Shown here piece after piece: positions 8,287 through 17,073 of a stretch of 64,000 bases of DNA. Under the pieces are notes generated by a model. The model did no database searches. It worked only from the letters and a program-made list of their open reading frames with translations, and was not told the origin of the DNA. Position numbers and translations under genes: made by a program. The stretch is from Gillisella vitis. GTDB taxonomy: Bacteria > Pseudomonadota > Alphaproteobacteria > Rhizobiales > Rhizobiaceae. The first letter of the stretch is position 1; every line of letters starts with the position of its first letter. The stretch lies in the NCBI RefSeq assembly GCF_001541345.2, contig NZ_LMVL02000007.1:62001-126000 (forward strand). The letters are read 5' to 3'.

Positions 8287-9012
8287 ATGCCAATGATTGC
8301 ACTGAATGACGTGAGGAAGAGCTTTGGCGCGATCACCGTGCTCAAGGGTGTAACATTTTCCGTGGACAAGGGGCAGGTTGCAGCACTCATCGGTGCCAGC
8401 GGCTCAGGTAAGAGCACGGCTCTGCGCTGCATCGATCGGCTGGAGGTGATCGACAGCGGTGAGATCACGGTGGCGGACCACAGGGTTCACGATCCGAACC
8501 TCAATCTGAGAAAGCTCAGGCTCGACGTCGGCATCGTGTTCCAGAGCTACAATCTGTTTCCGCACCTCACGATCGAGGAGAACATCTTGCTCGCGCCGTG
8601 CTCGGTCAAGAAATTGCCGAAGACACAGGCCCATGAGCTGGCTCTTGCTGCACTTGAGAGGGTGGGCCTATCCGACAAGGCCGACAATTATCCCGAACAG
8701 CTGTCCGGTGGACAGCAGCAGCGAGCCGCTATCGCCAGATCGCTGGCGATGGAACCGAAGGTCATGCTGTTCGACGAGGTGACGTCGGCGCTCGATCCCA
8801 AGCTGACCGGCGAGGTGTTGCGCGTCATCGAGAAGCTCGCCGAAAGCGGCATGACCATGATCATGGTCACCCATGAAATGAACTTCGCACGCAAGGTGGC
8901 GGACCGCGTCATCTTCATGCATCGCGGCCTTGTCCACGAGGAAGGCGATGCCGGGATGCTAAGTGCTCCGCAAACATCGGAGCTGCAGGAGTTCCTGAGC
9001 CACGATCTGTAA
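8287..9012 (+). CDS. Amino-acid-type ABC transporter ATP-binding protein
   Basis: A 241-residue ATPase of the GlnQ/HisP family. All motifs are intact: Walker A GASGSGKST, Q-loop VFQSYNLFPH, signature LSGGQQQR, Walker B VMLFDEVTSALDP and the H-loop VTHEMNFA. Walker B is followed by EVTSALDP instead of the common EPTSALDP, a conservative variation. It powers import by the two permeases upstream. GGGAGG precedes the start. Confidence 0.92.
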   Translation: MPMIALNDVRKSFGAITVLKGVTFSVDKGQVAALIGASGSGKSTALRCIDRLEVIDSGEITVADHRVHDPNLNLRKLRLDVGIVFQSYNLFPHLTIEENILLAPCSVKKLPKTQAHELALAALERVGLSDKADNYPEQLSGGQQQRAAIARSLAMEPKVMLFDEVTSALDPKLTGEVLRVIEKLAESGMTMIMVTHEMNFARKVADRVIFMHRGLVHEEGDAGMLSAPQTSELQEFLSHDL

Positions 9013-9037
9013 TTTTCATCAAACCGGAGGAATAAAG

Positions 9038-9841
9038 ATGAAATTTCTGAAAACGCTTGCACTGGTTGGTACAGTAGGTGCTGTTCTAGCAAGCCAGTCG
9101 CTGCCGGCATCCGCCGACACCTTTGCCGACATCCTGGCCGCAAAGAAGATCCGCATCGCAACCGATCTTGCCATCCCGCCGTCTGGCATGCTGGACGCGA
9201 ACCTCAAGCCCGTCGGTTCCGACGTGGAGACGGCCCAGCAGCTGGCCAAGGATTGGGGTGTCGAGGTCGAGTTCGTCCAGACGACGGGCGCGACCCGTAT
9301 TCCGAACCTGCAGACCAACAAGGCGGATATCGTCATCTCCACCCTGTCTGTCACCCCGGAACGCGCCCAGGTGATCGATTTCTCGAAGCCCTATGCTGGC
9401 CTCCAGTCCGTCATCGCCGCGCCGGCGGCCTCGCCGATCAAGGATTGGGCCGATCTCAAGGGGCAGGCCATCACTGTGACCCGCGGCACGACCCAGGATA
9501 CCGAGCTGACCAAGATGGCGGCCGAGCATGGCTTCACGGTGACGCGTTACGACGACGATGCGACGATGGTGACAGCCGCCGTATCCGGCCAGGCCAAGTT
9601 GATCGCGACCTCCGCCACGCTGGTCAAGCAGGTTCATGACAAGAACCCGACGCTGGCCTTTGAGCCGAAGATCACCATTCGCGTGCTGAACCTCGCGATT
9701 GGCGTTCGCAAGAACGAACCAGAACTGTTGGCGAAATTGAACGAATGGGTAGCTTCAAACCTTCAGAACGGGAAGCTCAACGAGATCTATCAGAAGTATC
9801 ACGGCACGCCAATCCCGGCGGAGATCGTCAACCCAAAGTGA
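9038..9841 (+). CDS. Periplasmic binding protein of amino-acid ABC transporter (first copy)
   Basis: A 267-residue SBP_bac_3-family binding protein with a classical signal peptide (Lys-rich start, hydrophobic core, cleavage near ASA-D at about residue 26). The mature part shows IRIATDLAIPPSGMLD, SDVETAQQLAKDWGVEVEF, a ligand-contact Arg in GATRIPNLQTNKADIVIS and ERAQVIDFSKPY. A second, closely similar protein is encoded 156 bp downstream. The ligand is unknown; the family binds polar amino acids, opines and some amino-sugar conjugates. It follows the ATPase by 25 bp with a GGAGGAA ribosome site. Confidence 0.9.
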   Translation: MKFLKTLALVGTVGAVLASQSLPASADTFADILAAKKIRIATDLAIPPSGMLDANLKPVGSDVETAQQLAKDWGVEVEFVQTTGATRIPNLQTNKADIVISTLSVTPERAQVIDFSKPYAGLQSVIAAPAASPIKDWADLKGQAITVTRGTTQDTELTKMAAEHGFTVTRYDDDATMVTAAVSGQAKLIATSATLVKQVHDKNPTLAFEPKITIRVLNLAIGVRKNEPELLAKLNEWVASNLQNGKLNEIYQKYHGTPIPAEIVNPK

Positions 9842-9917
9842 CAGCGACCAAGTCGCTAGCGACTGCGGTGGTTGGGTCTGGAGGAGTGATTTTGCCACCG
9901 TGAATTCCGAATGGACC

Positions 9918-9947
9918 CGGAAGCCTTGCCATTGCGCAAGGCTTCCG
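9918..9947 (+). terminator. Strong hairpin between the two binding-protein genes
   Basis: A perfect 12-bp stem (CGGAAGCCTTGC and its complement) with a 6-base loop sits 76 bp after the first binding-protein stop. There is no T run after it, so it is not a textbook Rho-independent terminator. It may stabilise the upstream mRNA or attenuate read-through into the second binding-protein gene. Confidence 0.5.
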
Positions 9948-9996
9948 AGGTTAAATTCCTAAAGCCGTCAACAAGAGAAAAAGTGGAGGAGAACGC

Positions 9997-10800
9997 ATGG
10001 CAATCCGAAAGACTTTGGCCATAATTGGCATTTTAGGAGCAATGGCTGTGACAGTCGCGGCCAAAGCGGCAGCAGACAGTTTCAGCGACATCAAAACGGC
10101 TGGCAAGATCCGCGTGGCGATTGATCTTGCCAGCCCACCGAACGGGATGCTCGATGCAGGTCTCAAACCTGTCGGCTCGGATGTCGAAACTGCCGAACTG
10201 CTTGCGAGAGACTGGGGTGTTCAGCTGGAACTTATCCAGACGACCGGCGCGACACGCATCCCGAACCTGCAGACCAACAAGGCAGATGTCGTCATCTCGA
10301 CCCTGGCAGTGACTCCGGAGCGTAAGCAGGTCATCGCGTTTTCGAAGCCCTATTCCGGCCAGTTGTCTATGGTCGCTGCACCCGCTTCGCTGCAGATCAG
10401 GGATTGGACGGATCTGAGAGGCAAGGTCGTTACCGTGTGCCGTGGAACGACGCAGGATACGGACATGACGAAGCGGGCAACGGAGTTCGGTTACACGATC
10501 GCCCGCTATGATGATGAAGGCGCGATGGTGACAGCAGCTGTGTCGGGGCAGGCGACGATTGTCGCCTCCTCAGAAGCGCTGATCAAACAGATTGCGGTAA
10601 AGAGCAAAGGAAATCCGTTCGAGCCGAAATTTACGATCCGCGTCTTCGACCTTGCCATCGGTGTCCGGAAAAACGAGCCTGAGTTGCTCGCAGCACTCGA
10701 TCAATGGGTTGCCGACAATCTGAAGAACGGTAAACTCAACGATATATACCAGCGCCACCATGGCCATGCTCTGCCGAAGGAAGTCGTGGAGCGAAAGTAA
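9997..10800 (+). CDS. Periplasmic binding protein, tandem paralogue (second copy)
   Basis: It has the same length (267) and architecture as the protein encoded at 9038, including a signal peptide ending near AAADS. By eye about two thirds of positions match, with blocks such as GATRIPNLQTNKAD shared exactly. Clear differences lie in the second lobe (CRGTTQDTDMTKRATEFGYTIARYDDEG against RGTTQDTELTKMAAEHGFTVTRYDDDA). It therefore looks like a tandem duplication that has diverged, perhaps to widen ligand range for one transporter. A strong GGAGGAGAA ribosome site precedes it, and the hairpin at 9918-9947 lies upstream. Confidence 0.9.
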   Translation: MAIRKTLAIIGILGAMAVTVAAKAAADSFSDIKTAGKIRVAIDLASPPNGMLDAGLKPVGSDVETAELLARDWGVQLELIQTTGATRIPNLQTNKADVVISTLAVTPERKQVIAFSKPYSGQLSMVAAPASLQIRDWTDLRGKVVTVCRGTTQDTDMTKRATEFGYTIARYDDEGAMVTAAVSGQATIVASSEALIKQIAVKSKGNPFEPKFTIRVFDLAIGVRKNEPELLAALDQWVADNLKNGKLNDIYQRHHGHALPKEVVERK

Positions 10801-10866
10801 GATCTCTTGATGCGCCAACCGCCAATACGGTGGAGACAGAAATAGCCGGTCGACTAATTTTCAAAG

Positions 10867-10887
10867 CCGCCGCCGATATTGCGGCGG
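10867..10887 (+). terminator. GC-rich hairpin after the transporter operon
   Basis: A perfect 7-bp stem (CCGCCGC and GCGGCGG) with a 7-base loop lies 66 bp after the last gene of the transporter operon. There is no T run, so Rho-independent termination is only a possibility. Confidence 0.4.
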
Positions 10888-11375
10888 TAGTCAGATCATC
10901 GCACTTTCCTTACCTTGAACTCGGTTCTTATCCATGAAAGTCGAGCCACTCTGGCATACTTATGGCCGAAGTGAACTCAATCCATCGGTATGGCTGACTG
11001 CCCACCTTGCCGTCGCCTATGTGCGATTTTGCACGAGCGCGGCGTGGTTGCGACACCCAAACATTGTTGGCAATGAAGGGGAAATAGAGCGGACCTCACT
11101 CATTTCAGAGATCCTCTAGGTTGCTGTGCGCGACAATGCCGACTGGTTAACTTCTGTCGTCGCCGGCGCAATAAATTGGAAGTCATTCGTGTATCAGATC
11201 TTTGCGATGCCTTTCCGGCGGGTCATTCAACCTTCCCCCTACAGCTCTAGTAGCTAGAAGTCGTTCAACGGCGTCCATTGTCCCAAGGGATCCATCATTA
11301 AAAATTTTGAGAGCGGAGAAAGGCGCTTTAATCTCGCTCCCCCACAACGGTAAACCGGCTTCCATGCTTTGGCGC
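10888..11375. other. Intergenic stretch, nothing recognised
   Basis: About 490 bp between the transporter operon and the IS630 relic. Short open frames exist on both strands but none has a convincing ribosome site or recognisable motif. It may be eroded DNA next to the insertion. Confidence 0.5.
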
Positions 11376-11377
11376 TA

Positions 11378-12419
11378 GAGCGCGTCCGTTGAACGGAATC
11401 GTGTTGAGGATTCCCCTGACCCCCGAATTCTGGTTCAATCGCTCCGAATGGTGATTTGGTCGGAGGCAATATGCCCGAGCTTTCAGCGATGATCTGAGTA
11501 GTCGCGTTCTGGCTGCGTCACGGGATGGCATGTCGGCGCGCTCAGCAGCGACCGATTTGAGATTGGCATTTCGACAGCGATCGCTTGGATTGCGAGTGCG
11601 CGCGCTGGTCGGTTGAAGCCTGCGAAACAGGGCCGACGCGGCGGTTCGCGCCTCGATGCCCACGAGGACCTCATCGTCGGCATGATCAAAGAGGCGAAAG
11701 ACATTACCCTCAACGAGATGGTCCTGCCATTGCGTGAGGGGAGAGCCGTCTCCATTGGCCGCAGCGCACTCGATGTCTGGCTGCGAAGGCGCGGCTGGAC
11801 ATTCAAAAAAGACCGCACATGCAGTGGAGCAGGAGTGTCCCGACCTCCTGAAGCGTCTCCGCGACTGGTTCGACGGCCAGTTCGATCTCGATCCGGCGCG
11901 GCTTGTCTTCATTGATGAAACCGGCCTGAGCACGAAGATGTCTCGGCTTCGCGGATGGGCCCGTTGCGACGATCGATGCCGCTCCCCGATCCCACACGGG
12001 CACTGGAAGACGACGACATTCACCGGGGCGCTCAGGCTCTCGGGCATTACAGCGCCTATGGTCCTCGACGGTGCGATGAACGGAGGCGCGTTCCAGGCCT
12101 TTGTCGAATAGGTTCTCGTTCGCATCTTGGCACCAGGCGACATCGTCATCATGGACAATCTGCCTGCACACAAGGCGGAAGGAGTGCGTCACGCAATCGA
12201 AGGTGCGGGATGCCGGTTACTCTACCTTCCTCCCTACAGTCCATACTTCAATCGAGAAGGCCTTCGCCAAGTTGAAGGCTGTCTTGCGCGCCAAAGCCGA
12301 GCGAACGGTCAAGGGCTTATGGAATACGGTCGGCCAGATCGTCACATTGTTCGAACCGCAAGAATGCGCCAACTTCTTCAAATCATGCGGATATGACCCC
12401 GAGTAAAACGGACACGCTC
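11378..12419 (+). mobile_element. Degenerate IS630-family insertion sequence
   Basis: Terminal inverted repeats GAGCGCGTCCGTT (11378-11390) and AACGGACACGCTC (12407-12419) match at 12 of 13 positions. Each is flanked directly by TA (11376-11377 and 12420-12421), the dinucleotide target duplicated by IS630/Tc1-mariner elements. The 1,042-bp body encodes a broken DDE transposase. Both ends are intact but the gene is dead, so it could move only with help from a related copy. Confidence 0.85.
11471..12406 (+). pseudogene. IS630 transposase, frameshifted and interrupted
   Basis: Pieces of one transposase lie in all three frames. An N-terminal helix-turn-helix region has two stops (11471-11610). 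It is followed by KPAKQGRRGGSRLDAHEDLI and SALDVWLRRRGWTFKK (11613-11800). The catalytic core then shows LVFIDETGLSTKMSRLRGWA (first Asp), a stop after FVE at 12109-12111, DIVIMDNLPAHKAEGVR (second Asp) and LPPYSPYFN. A further frameshift at the final catalytic Glu precedes KAFAKLKAVLRAKAERTVKGLW. With at least three lesions it cannot give an active enzyme. Confidence 0.85.
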
Positions 12420-12581
12420 TAGATCCGCAGCACCGGTAATATCCCCTTCCAACATCACTAAGTCCAAACATCATCCGCCATTATAAAGTGCGAGCATGCC
12501 TGTCTTGGGCGCGTTGATGCCATCAGCTCAAACGAACCTTTGACGCTGAGACGTCATGCGGGCCTCAATACTGGCGTCACC

Positions 12582-12818
12582 TCATTGCTGTGCAGTGGGC
12601 CGTTCGAGCTCGATAACCTGAGCGCAAATCATCAGGTTCTGCGCAATTTCCCGGCACTGATCCGGCGTCATCGAAAACTGGACGGCCTGGGCGCATTTCC
12701 CCGGCTCACCGATCACCAGTTTTACGATGCAGGACATGCCTTGCTCGATGTAGCGACTGAACTCTTGTAGCGGCGGTCCAATAAGACGTCCGGCTTGATC
12801 GAGATCTGGAGGAGGCAT
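12582..12818 (-). CDS. Small hypothetical protein
   Basis: A 78-residue frame with the composition of a real small soluble protein: Pro-rich start, an amphipathic middle (LQEFSRYIEQGMSCIVKLVIG) and MTPDQCREIAQNLM near the C-terminus, with three cysteines. I do not recognise a family. It stands alone between the IS630 relic and the decayed MCP. Its upstream Shine-Dalgarno is weak (GGAAAC), so expression is uncertain. Confidence 0.45.
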   Translation of the reverse strand: MPPPDLDQAGRLIGPPLQEFSRYIEQGMSCIVKLVIGEPGKCAQAVQFSMTPDQCREIAQNLMICAQVIELERPTAQQ

Positions 12819-12902
12819 GGTTGTGTTTCCAGGAGGCGTGACGATTCTGTTCCGTATTTGACCAGACGAACGTTAAATTTATAATTAAATGTCGATTAAT
12901 GG

Positions 12903-13542
12903 AGATTGTGCGTATCGTGAAGTTTGCGATCGACGTGAATGGTCGCGTCGAAAACGTCGGTCAACTCGCCGGTGCCTGAAATAGTCTCGCCGATGGGGAC
13001 CTGTCTCAGAAGATCGACAAGCCGTTTATTCCCTCGCACGAACAGCTGCGCACCGACTTTTATGCTGCATCTGACAAGCTGAAACGCGCCATGGCGAGGG
13101 TTGGCGACAATGCTCGGGGCTTCGGCCAGGTCGACAGAGACCCGCACCGCGGCGGATGATCTTGCAAAGCGGACCGAGCAGCAGGCAGCCTCGGTTGAGC
13201 AGACGGCCTCTGCGCTTGAGGAGATCACGACGACGGTAAAGGATTCCAGCCGCCGTGCCGAAGAAGGGGGCCAGTTAGTGACCCGAACCCGTGATCACGC
13301 CGAACATTCCGGCCAGGTGGTGGGCGTTTGACATCGGCGCCATGGACCAGATCGAAAAGTCATCGGGCGAGATTTTCAACCCATCGGCGTCATCGATGAG
13401 ATCGCTTTCCAGACAACTGCTGGCGCTGAATGCAGGTCTAGAGGCTGCCCGTGCCGTCGATGCCGGCAAGGGCTTCGCGGTCGTCGCCCAGAAAGTGCGC
13501 GATGCGCGCGAATATTTCTCGTATCGCCATGTGCGGCAATGA
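12903..13542 (+). pseudogene. Decayed methyl-accepting chemotaxis protein
   Basis: The remnants follow, in order, the MCP encoded at 17074-18844: VKFAIDVNGRVENV, SLADGDLSQKIDKPFIPSHEQLRTDFYAASDKLKRAMA, DDLAKRTEQQAASVEQTASALEEITTTVKDSSRRAEEGGQLV, then LLALNAGLEAARAVDAGKGFAVVAQKVRDA. An early stop, at least two frameshifts and the loss of the N-terminal PAS part and the C-terminus make it non-functional. It is probably an old duplicate of the neighbouring MCP, or the relic of a closely related one. Confidence 0.85.
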
Positions 13543-13550
13543 GAGCCGGT

Positions 13551-13583
13551 TGTAGAGAATACTACCACGGAATATTCTCTACA
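13551..13583. promoter_or_regulatory. Perfect 11-bp inverted repeat upstream of the XRE gene
   Basis: TGTAGAGAATA and its exact complement TATTCTCTACA are separated by 11 bp, so the half-sites lie two helical turns apart centre to centre. The element ends 35 bp before the XRE regulator start. Two half-sites on one helix face suit a dimeric helix-turn-helix protein, making autoregulation the simplest reading. No T run follows, which argues against a terminator. Confidence 0.55.
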
Positions 13584-13618
13584 CCGCGCATCGTAACCTG
13601 CATATTTCACTGAACTGA

Positions 13619-14053
13619 ATGGAGAGAGCCTTGGGATTTCCGAAAATACCACATGAAACCGACTTCGACGTTGGACAAAAAATCAAAGCCCGCAGACGTG
13701 CGATCGGGATGAGCCAGGAAACCTTGGGCAAAGCCCTCGGCATCACGTTTCAGCAAATCCAGAAGTATGAAAAGGGCACCAACAGGGTTGGCGCAAGCCG
13801 CTTGTCGAACATTGCCGATTTCCTCGCGGTGCCTATCTCATATTTCTTTCGCGACAATGATGAAAATTCTGAACGGTCATCCGAAAGCATGTCGCTCCCG
13901 GATGACGAAATCACGCGGTTTTTAGCCACCAGCGAAGGACAGGCGCTGAACAAGGCATTTGCCAAGATAAAAGTGAAAATTGTTAAACGCAGTGTCGTTG
14001 CTTTGACCAAGACGCTGGCGAAGGTCAACGATGAGCCGACAGAAGTGACTTAG
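13619..14053 (+). CDS. XRE-family (Cro/CI-type) transcriptional regulator
   Basis: A 144-residue protein with an HTH_3 domain at about 18-72 (VGQKIKARRRAIGMSQETLGKALGITFQQIQKYEKGTNRVGASRLSNIADFL). This is the class of small XRE regulators common in rhizobia, with a basic C-terminal tail (KIKVKIVKRSVVALTKTLAKV). The perfect inverted repeat 35 bp upstream is a likely binding site. No clear target gene sits next to it; the cyclic-di-GMP gene at 14251 is co-directional but nearly 200 bp away. Confidence 0.85.
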   Translation: MERALGFPKIPHETDFDVGQKIKARRRAIGMSQETLGKALGITFQQIQKYEKGTNRVGASRLSNIADFLAVPISYFFRDNDENSERSSESMSLPDDEITRFLATSEGQALNKAFAKIKVKIVKRSVVALTKTLAKVNDEPTEVT

Positions 14054-14250
14054 CCCCGTTCCCGCATGATCGCGTTAGATCTGCTGGAAAGCTTTTGTTA
14101 TTGCTACTGAATGAAATCTCGCTCTCACAAACAAAGTTCGTGCCAACCATTGGCAATTTAACTCGGACTTAAAACGCGGGGCACAAGAATAAAAACAGCG
14201 CGTACTTTCTTCAACCGATCCACGAGGGTCCTTTAGACGATTGTTTTCAG

Positions 14251-16473
14251 ATGACGGGAACGGAACAGACCAGACTGCAGTATCTAAACAAAAGCGGTAC
14301 CATGTATACGCCGCCGGCAGAGGGATTCGACGCCGTCGTTGGCCTTGTCTCGTCCATTCTCAGCATGCCCATCGCGCTGATTTGCCTTTTGGATGCGGAA
14401 CAGGTCTGGTTCAAAGCCAAGCATGGGCTCGATTTCGACCGCGCGGCTCGCAAGCATTCGTTCTGCGACTATGTCGTCACCTATCAAGAGCCACTCATTT
14501 TGTCCGACACCCTCCAGGACCGGCGGTTCAGAAACAATGCCATCATGAAGGGGGCTCTCGGAATTCGCTTTTATGCCGGCGTTCCCTTGATCGAAAACGG
14601 CATTTGTCTCGGCAGTCTTTGCGTCATGGACCGGGAAGTGCGCGGATTTGAGGATGAGGATTTGAGGCGACTTGAGGGCTTTGCCACCATCGTTCTCGGG
14701 CTCCTGCGGGAACACCGTCAGGCATCGATCCTAAGGGAACAACAGCGCGAACTGCGTATCCGTCAAGCCCGGTTCGAGCAGACGGAACGATCGGCCAAAG
14801 TCGGAGGCTTCGAAATGGATTTGCTGACAGGCAAGTTCATCTGGTCCGATCAGATCTATCGAACCGTTGGGCTTCCCATTGGCATGCCTTTGACACGGAA
14901 AAAGGTGCTTGGCTGTTATGCGCCGGAAGAACGCGAGCACGTCGAGCGCCGGATCAAGGCTGCGATGGACGGAAACGGCGATGGCACCGATCGGGACTAC
15001 CGAATCCTGACACCTGAGGGAGAGGAGCGTTGGGTTCATATCGTTAGCGACGTCGAGATGATCGATGGCGCGCCACGCCGCCTCTTTGGCATTTTGCAGG
15101 ATGTCACCGAAAGATATCGGCAGGAACGCGGTCTCGTCCAAGCGGCGAACAGCGATGCCTTGACCGGCCTTGCCAATCGCGCCTGCTTTAAGGCGGCAAT
15201 CGATCGTCAGATTAGTCAGGATCGTGCTGAGTTCGGGCTGTTACTGATTGATGTCGATCATCTCAAGGTCACCAACGACACGCTTGGCCATGGGGCAGGA
15301 GACGTTCTTCTCAAGGAGATCGCCAACCGTCTGGTTTCGCAAATGGGCAAAAAGGGAACTGTGTTTCGGGTTGGAGGAGATGAATTCGCGGCGGTGATCG
15401 AAAAGCCTGTCAGCAACCGCGGCATGACCATGATCGCGCGCGGATTGATTCGGGCCGTCTCCGAACCGATGACCTTCAACGGTGTGACCATCAATCCCAA
15501 AATCACTTTGGGAGGAGCGATCTGCGACGGTTGTACCGATGCGGAGGTTCTCTGCCAGAATGCCGATTTCGCGCTCTATCACGCAAAGCAGACAGCCAAA
15601 GGCACATATGTTCATTTCGAACTCGGTCTGAGAACGAAGATTTCCCGCCGACTCGCTGTCACCAATGAAGTTGAGGAAGCACTGGCAGAAAATCGCCTGT
15701 TTCCTTACTACCAGCCCATCGTCCGAATTCAGACCGGCGAGATCGTCGGTGTCGAAGCGCTGGTGCGCATGCGTCTTGCCGACGGTAGTGTGAGGGCTGC
15801 GGGCGATTTCCACGAAGCCCTGAAAGACGCCAGCATTTCGCATCGAGTCACCAGCCTGATGCTGGAAAAAGTCGCAAATGATCTGCGCAATTGGTATGAT
15901 AGCGGCCTCAAACCTCTCCGCGTCGGCATCAATATCAGCTCATCCGACTTCTCACGGGGCGATCTCGAAAGCCGTATCGCATCGGCATTCGCGCGCTATG
16001 CTTTGTCGCTCGACAGCTTGCGGCTCGAGGTGACCGAAAGCGTGTTCATGGAAGGAACAGAAGAGGCTGTCGCCGCTACGCTTCAGCGCCTGCGCAAGAA
16101 GGGGGCTTCGGTCGCACTTGATGATTTCGGCACGGGCTACGCCTCGCTGACGCATCTACAGCGCCTGCCAGTCGATGTTATCAAGATCGACAAGAGCTTT
16201 ATAGACACCATGCTGACAGATGCGTCTAGCGATGCAATCGTCGAACTCATGCTTGAACTGTCGAGGAAAATGGACTTGCGGGTTACGGCCGAAGGCGTCG
16301 AAACGATCGAACAGGCTATCCGGCTCGATGAACTGGGCTGTGCTTCCGGACAGGGATATCTTTATGCCCGACCAATGGATGCGTCTGCCATATACACTCT
16401 GGTTGCGACGACCGCCGGCAAGGAACATCAAGAGAGGCCGGCACTGCAAAAAGTTCGATGCTCGGTCTTTTAA
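14251..16473 (+). CDS. GAF-PAS-GGDEF-EAL cyclic-di-GMP signalling protein
   Basis: A 740-residue cytosolic protein. A GAF domain occupies about 20-155 and a PAS domain about 175-290 (ending ILQDVTERYRQE). A GGDEF domain follows, with the motif intact at 375-379 (FRVGGDEFA). An EAL domain has EAL at 502-504 and the catalytic set EVTESVF, DDFGTGYAS, IKIDKSF and AEGVET. Both the diguanylate cyclase and the phosphodiesterase signatures look intact, so net activity cannot be told. An RxxD inhibitory site before GGDEF is absent (KKGT). It sits close to MCP genes, suggesting a role in motility versus biofilm control. Confidence 0.93.
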   Translation: MTGTEQTRLQYLNKSGTMYTPPAEGFDAVVGLVSSILSMPIALICLLDAEQVWFKAKHGLDFDRAARKHSFCDYVVTYQEPLILSDTLQDRRFRNNAIMKGALGIRFYAGVPLIENGICLGSLCVMDREVRGFEDEDLRRLEGFATIVLGLLREHRQASILREQQRELRIRQARFEQTERSAKVGGFEMDLLTGKFIWSDQIYRTVGLPIGMPLTRKKVLGCYAPEEREHVERRIKAAMDGNGDGTDRDYRILTPEGEERWVHIVSDVEMIDGAPRRLFGILQDVTERYRQERGLVQAANSDALTGLANRACFKAAIDRQISQDRAEFGLLLIDVDHLKVTNDTLGHGAGDVLLKEIANRLVSQMGKKGTVFRVGGDEFAAVIEKPVSNRGMTMIARGLIRAVSEPMTFNGVTINPKITLGGAICDGCTDAEVLCQNADFALYHAKQTAKGTYVHFELGLRTKISRRLAVTNEVEEALAENRLFPYYQPIVRIQTGEIVGVEALVRMRLADGSVRAAGDFHEALKDASISHRVTSLMLEKVANDLRNWYDSGLKPLRVGINISSSDFSRGDLESRIASAFARYALSLDSLRLEVTESVFMEGTEEAVAATLQRLRKKGASVALDDFGTGYASLTHLQRLPVDVIKIDKSFIDTMLTDASSDAIVELMLELSRKMDLRVTAEGVETIEQAIRLDELGCASGQGYLYARPMDASAIYTLVATTAGKEHQERPALQKVRCSVF

Positions 16474-16578
16474 AACAATAATTGGGTATTTCCGGACAAA
16501 GGGGTCGCCTCAACCTTTTGAAGGAGCCTTCAGATGGGTGAAAGCTGGAAAGGTGTGGCCATTCCGAAACGACTGCAG

Positions 16579-16747
16579 ATGCTGAGGTTTGTGTCGCAGA
16601 GTGAAACGAGTGCAGGCGATCTCACCAAGAATGTGCCGCTGGATCAATCAGCGTCATCGCAGCATCTCGAAGCTGCACGCGGCCAACCTCATCGAAACGC
16701 GACGTGAGGCCCAGCAAATGTTCTACATATCCGCTAGGACAAGGTAA
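16579..16747 (+). pseudogene. ArsR-like helix-turn-helix fragment, frameshifted
   Basis: One frame reads MLRFVSQSETSAGDLTKNVP and then LDQSASSQHLEAARG. After a frame change it continues as SKLHAANLIETRREAQQMFYI to a stop at 16747. Together these match the recognition helix and wing of ArsR-family regulators (the SASQHLKKLxxAxLVExRRExQ pattern). The start is decayed and a frameshift separates the two halves, so I call it a relic. It could be a short modern ORF in either frame, but that is less likely. Confidence 0.5.
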
Positions 16748-17073
16748 GGCGGCGACTGGCTACGATCAGCAATTTGCGTGACCCCTTCATACCCGAGACC
16801 AACGGAGTCTGCAGAGCCGCCATCTGCCTGTCACTTGCTGACGGCGCGCCATTTCACAGCCTCGTTTCCTATGTTTCCAACGGAAAGATGACTGAGCAAA
16901 GCGACATCTGATCGAGCAGCCGTTATTTTCGGCTGTGTAAGGCCATCGGATTGCTCGGCTTCCGATAACTGATCCAGTAATTCAGGGAATGAAACGTGTA
17001 AGGCGTTGTAGACTCTCGTATTGGATGACAGCGAATCTCATGCGCAATGCACTCCGCGTGCTCCTATCGGCGG
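16748..17073. other. Intergenic stretch, nothing recognised
   Basis: About 330 bp between the ArsR-like relic and the end of the convergent MCP gene. No open frame with a ribosome site and no clear terminator were seen. Confidence 0.5.

Noticed and set aside
9918..9947. Riboswitch before the second binding-protein gene
   Set aside because: A single simple hairpin without conserved aptamer features; a structural or terminator role is enough.
10934..11119. 61-residue plus-strand ORF after the transporter operon
   Set aside because: No ribosome site, no motif, and unlike coding composition; likely chance in non-coding DNA.
11183..11365. 60-residue minus-strand ORF ending next to the IS630 end
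   Set aside because: Its end (MDAVERLLATRAVGGRLNDP) looks faintly protein-like but matches nothing I know, and there is no ribosome site.
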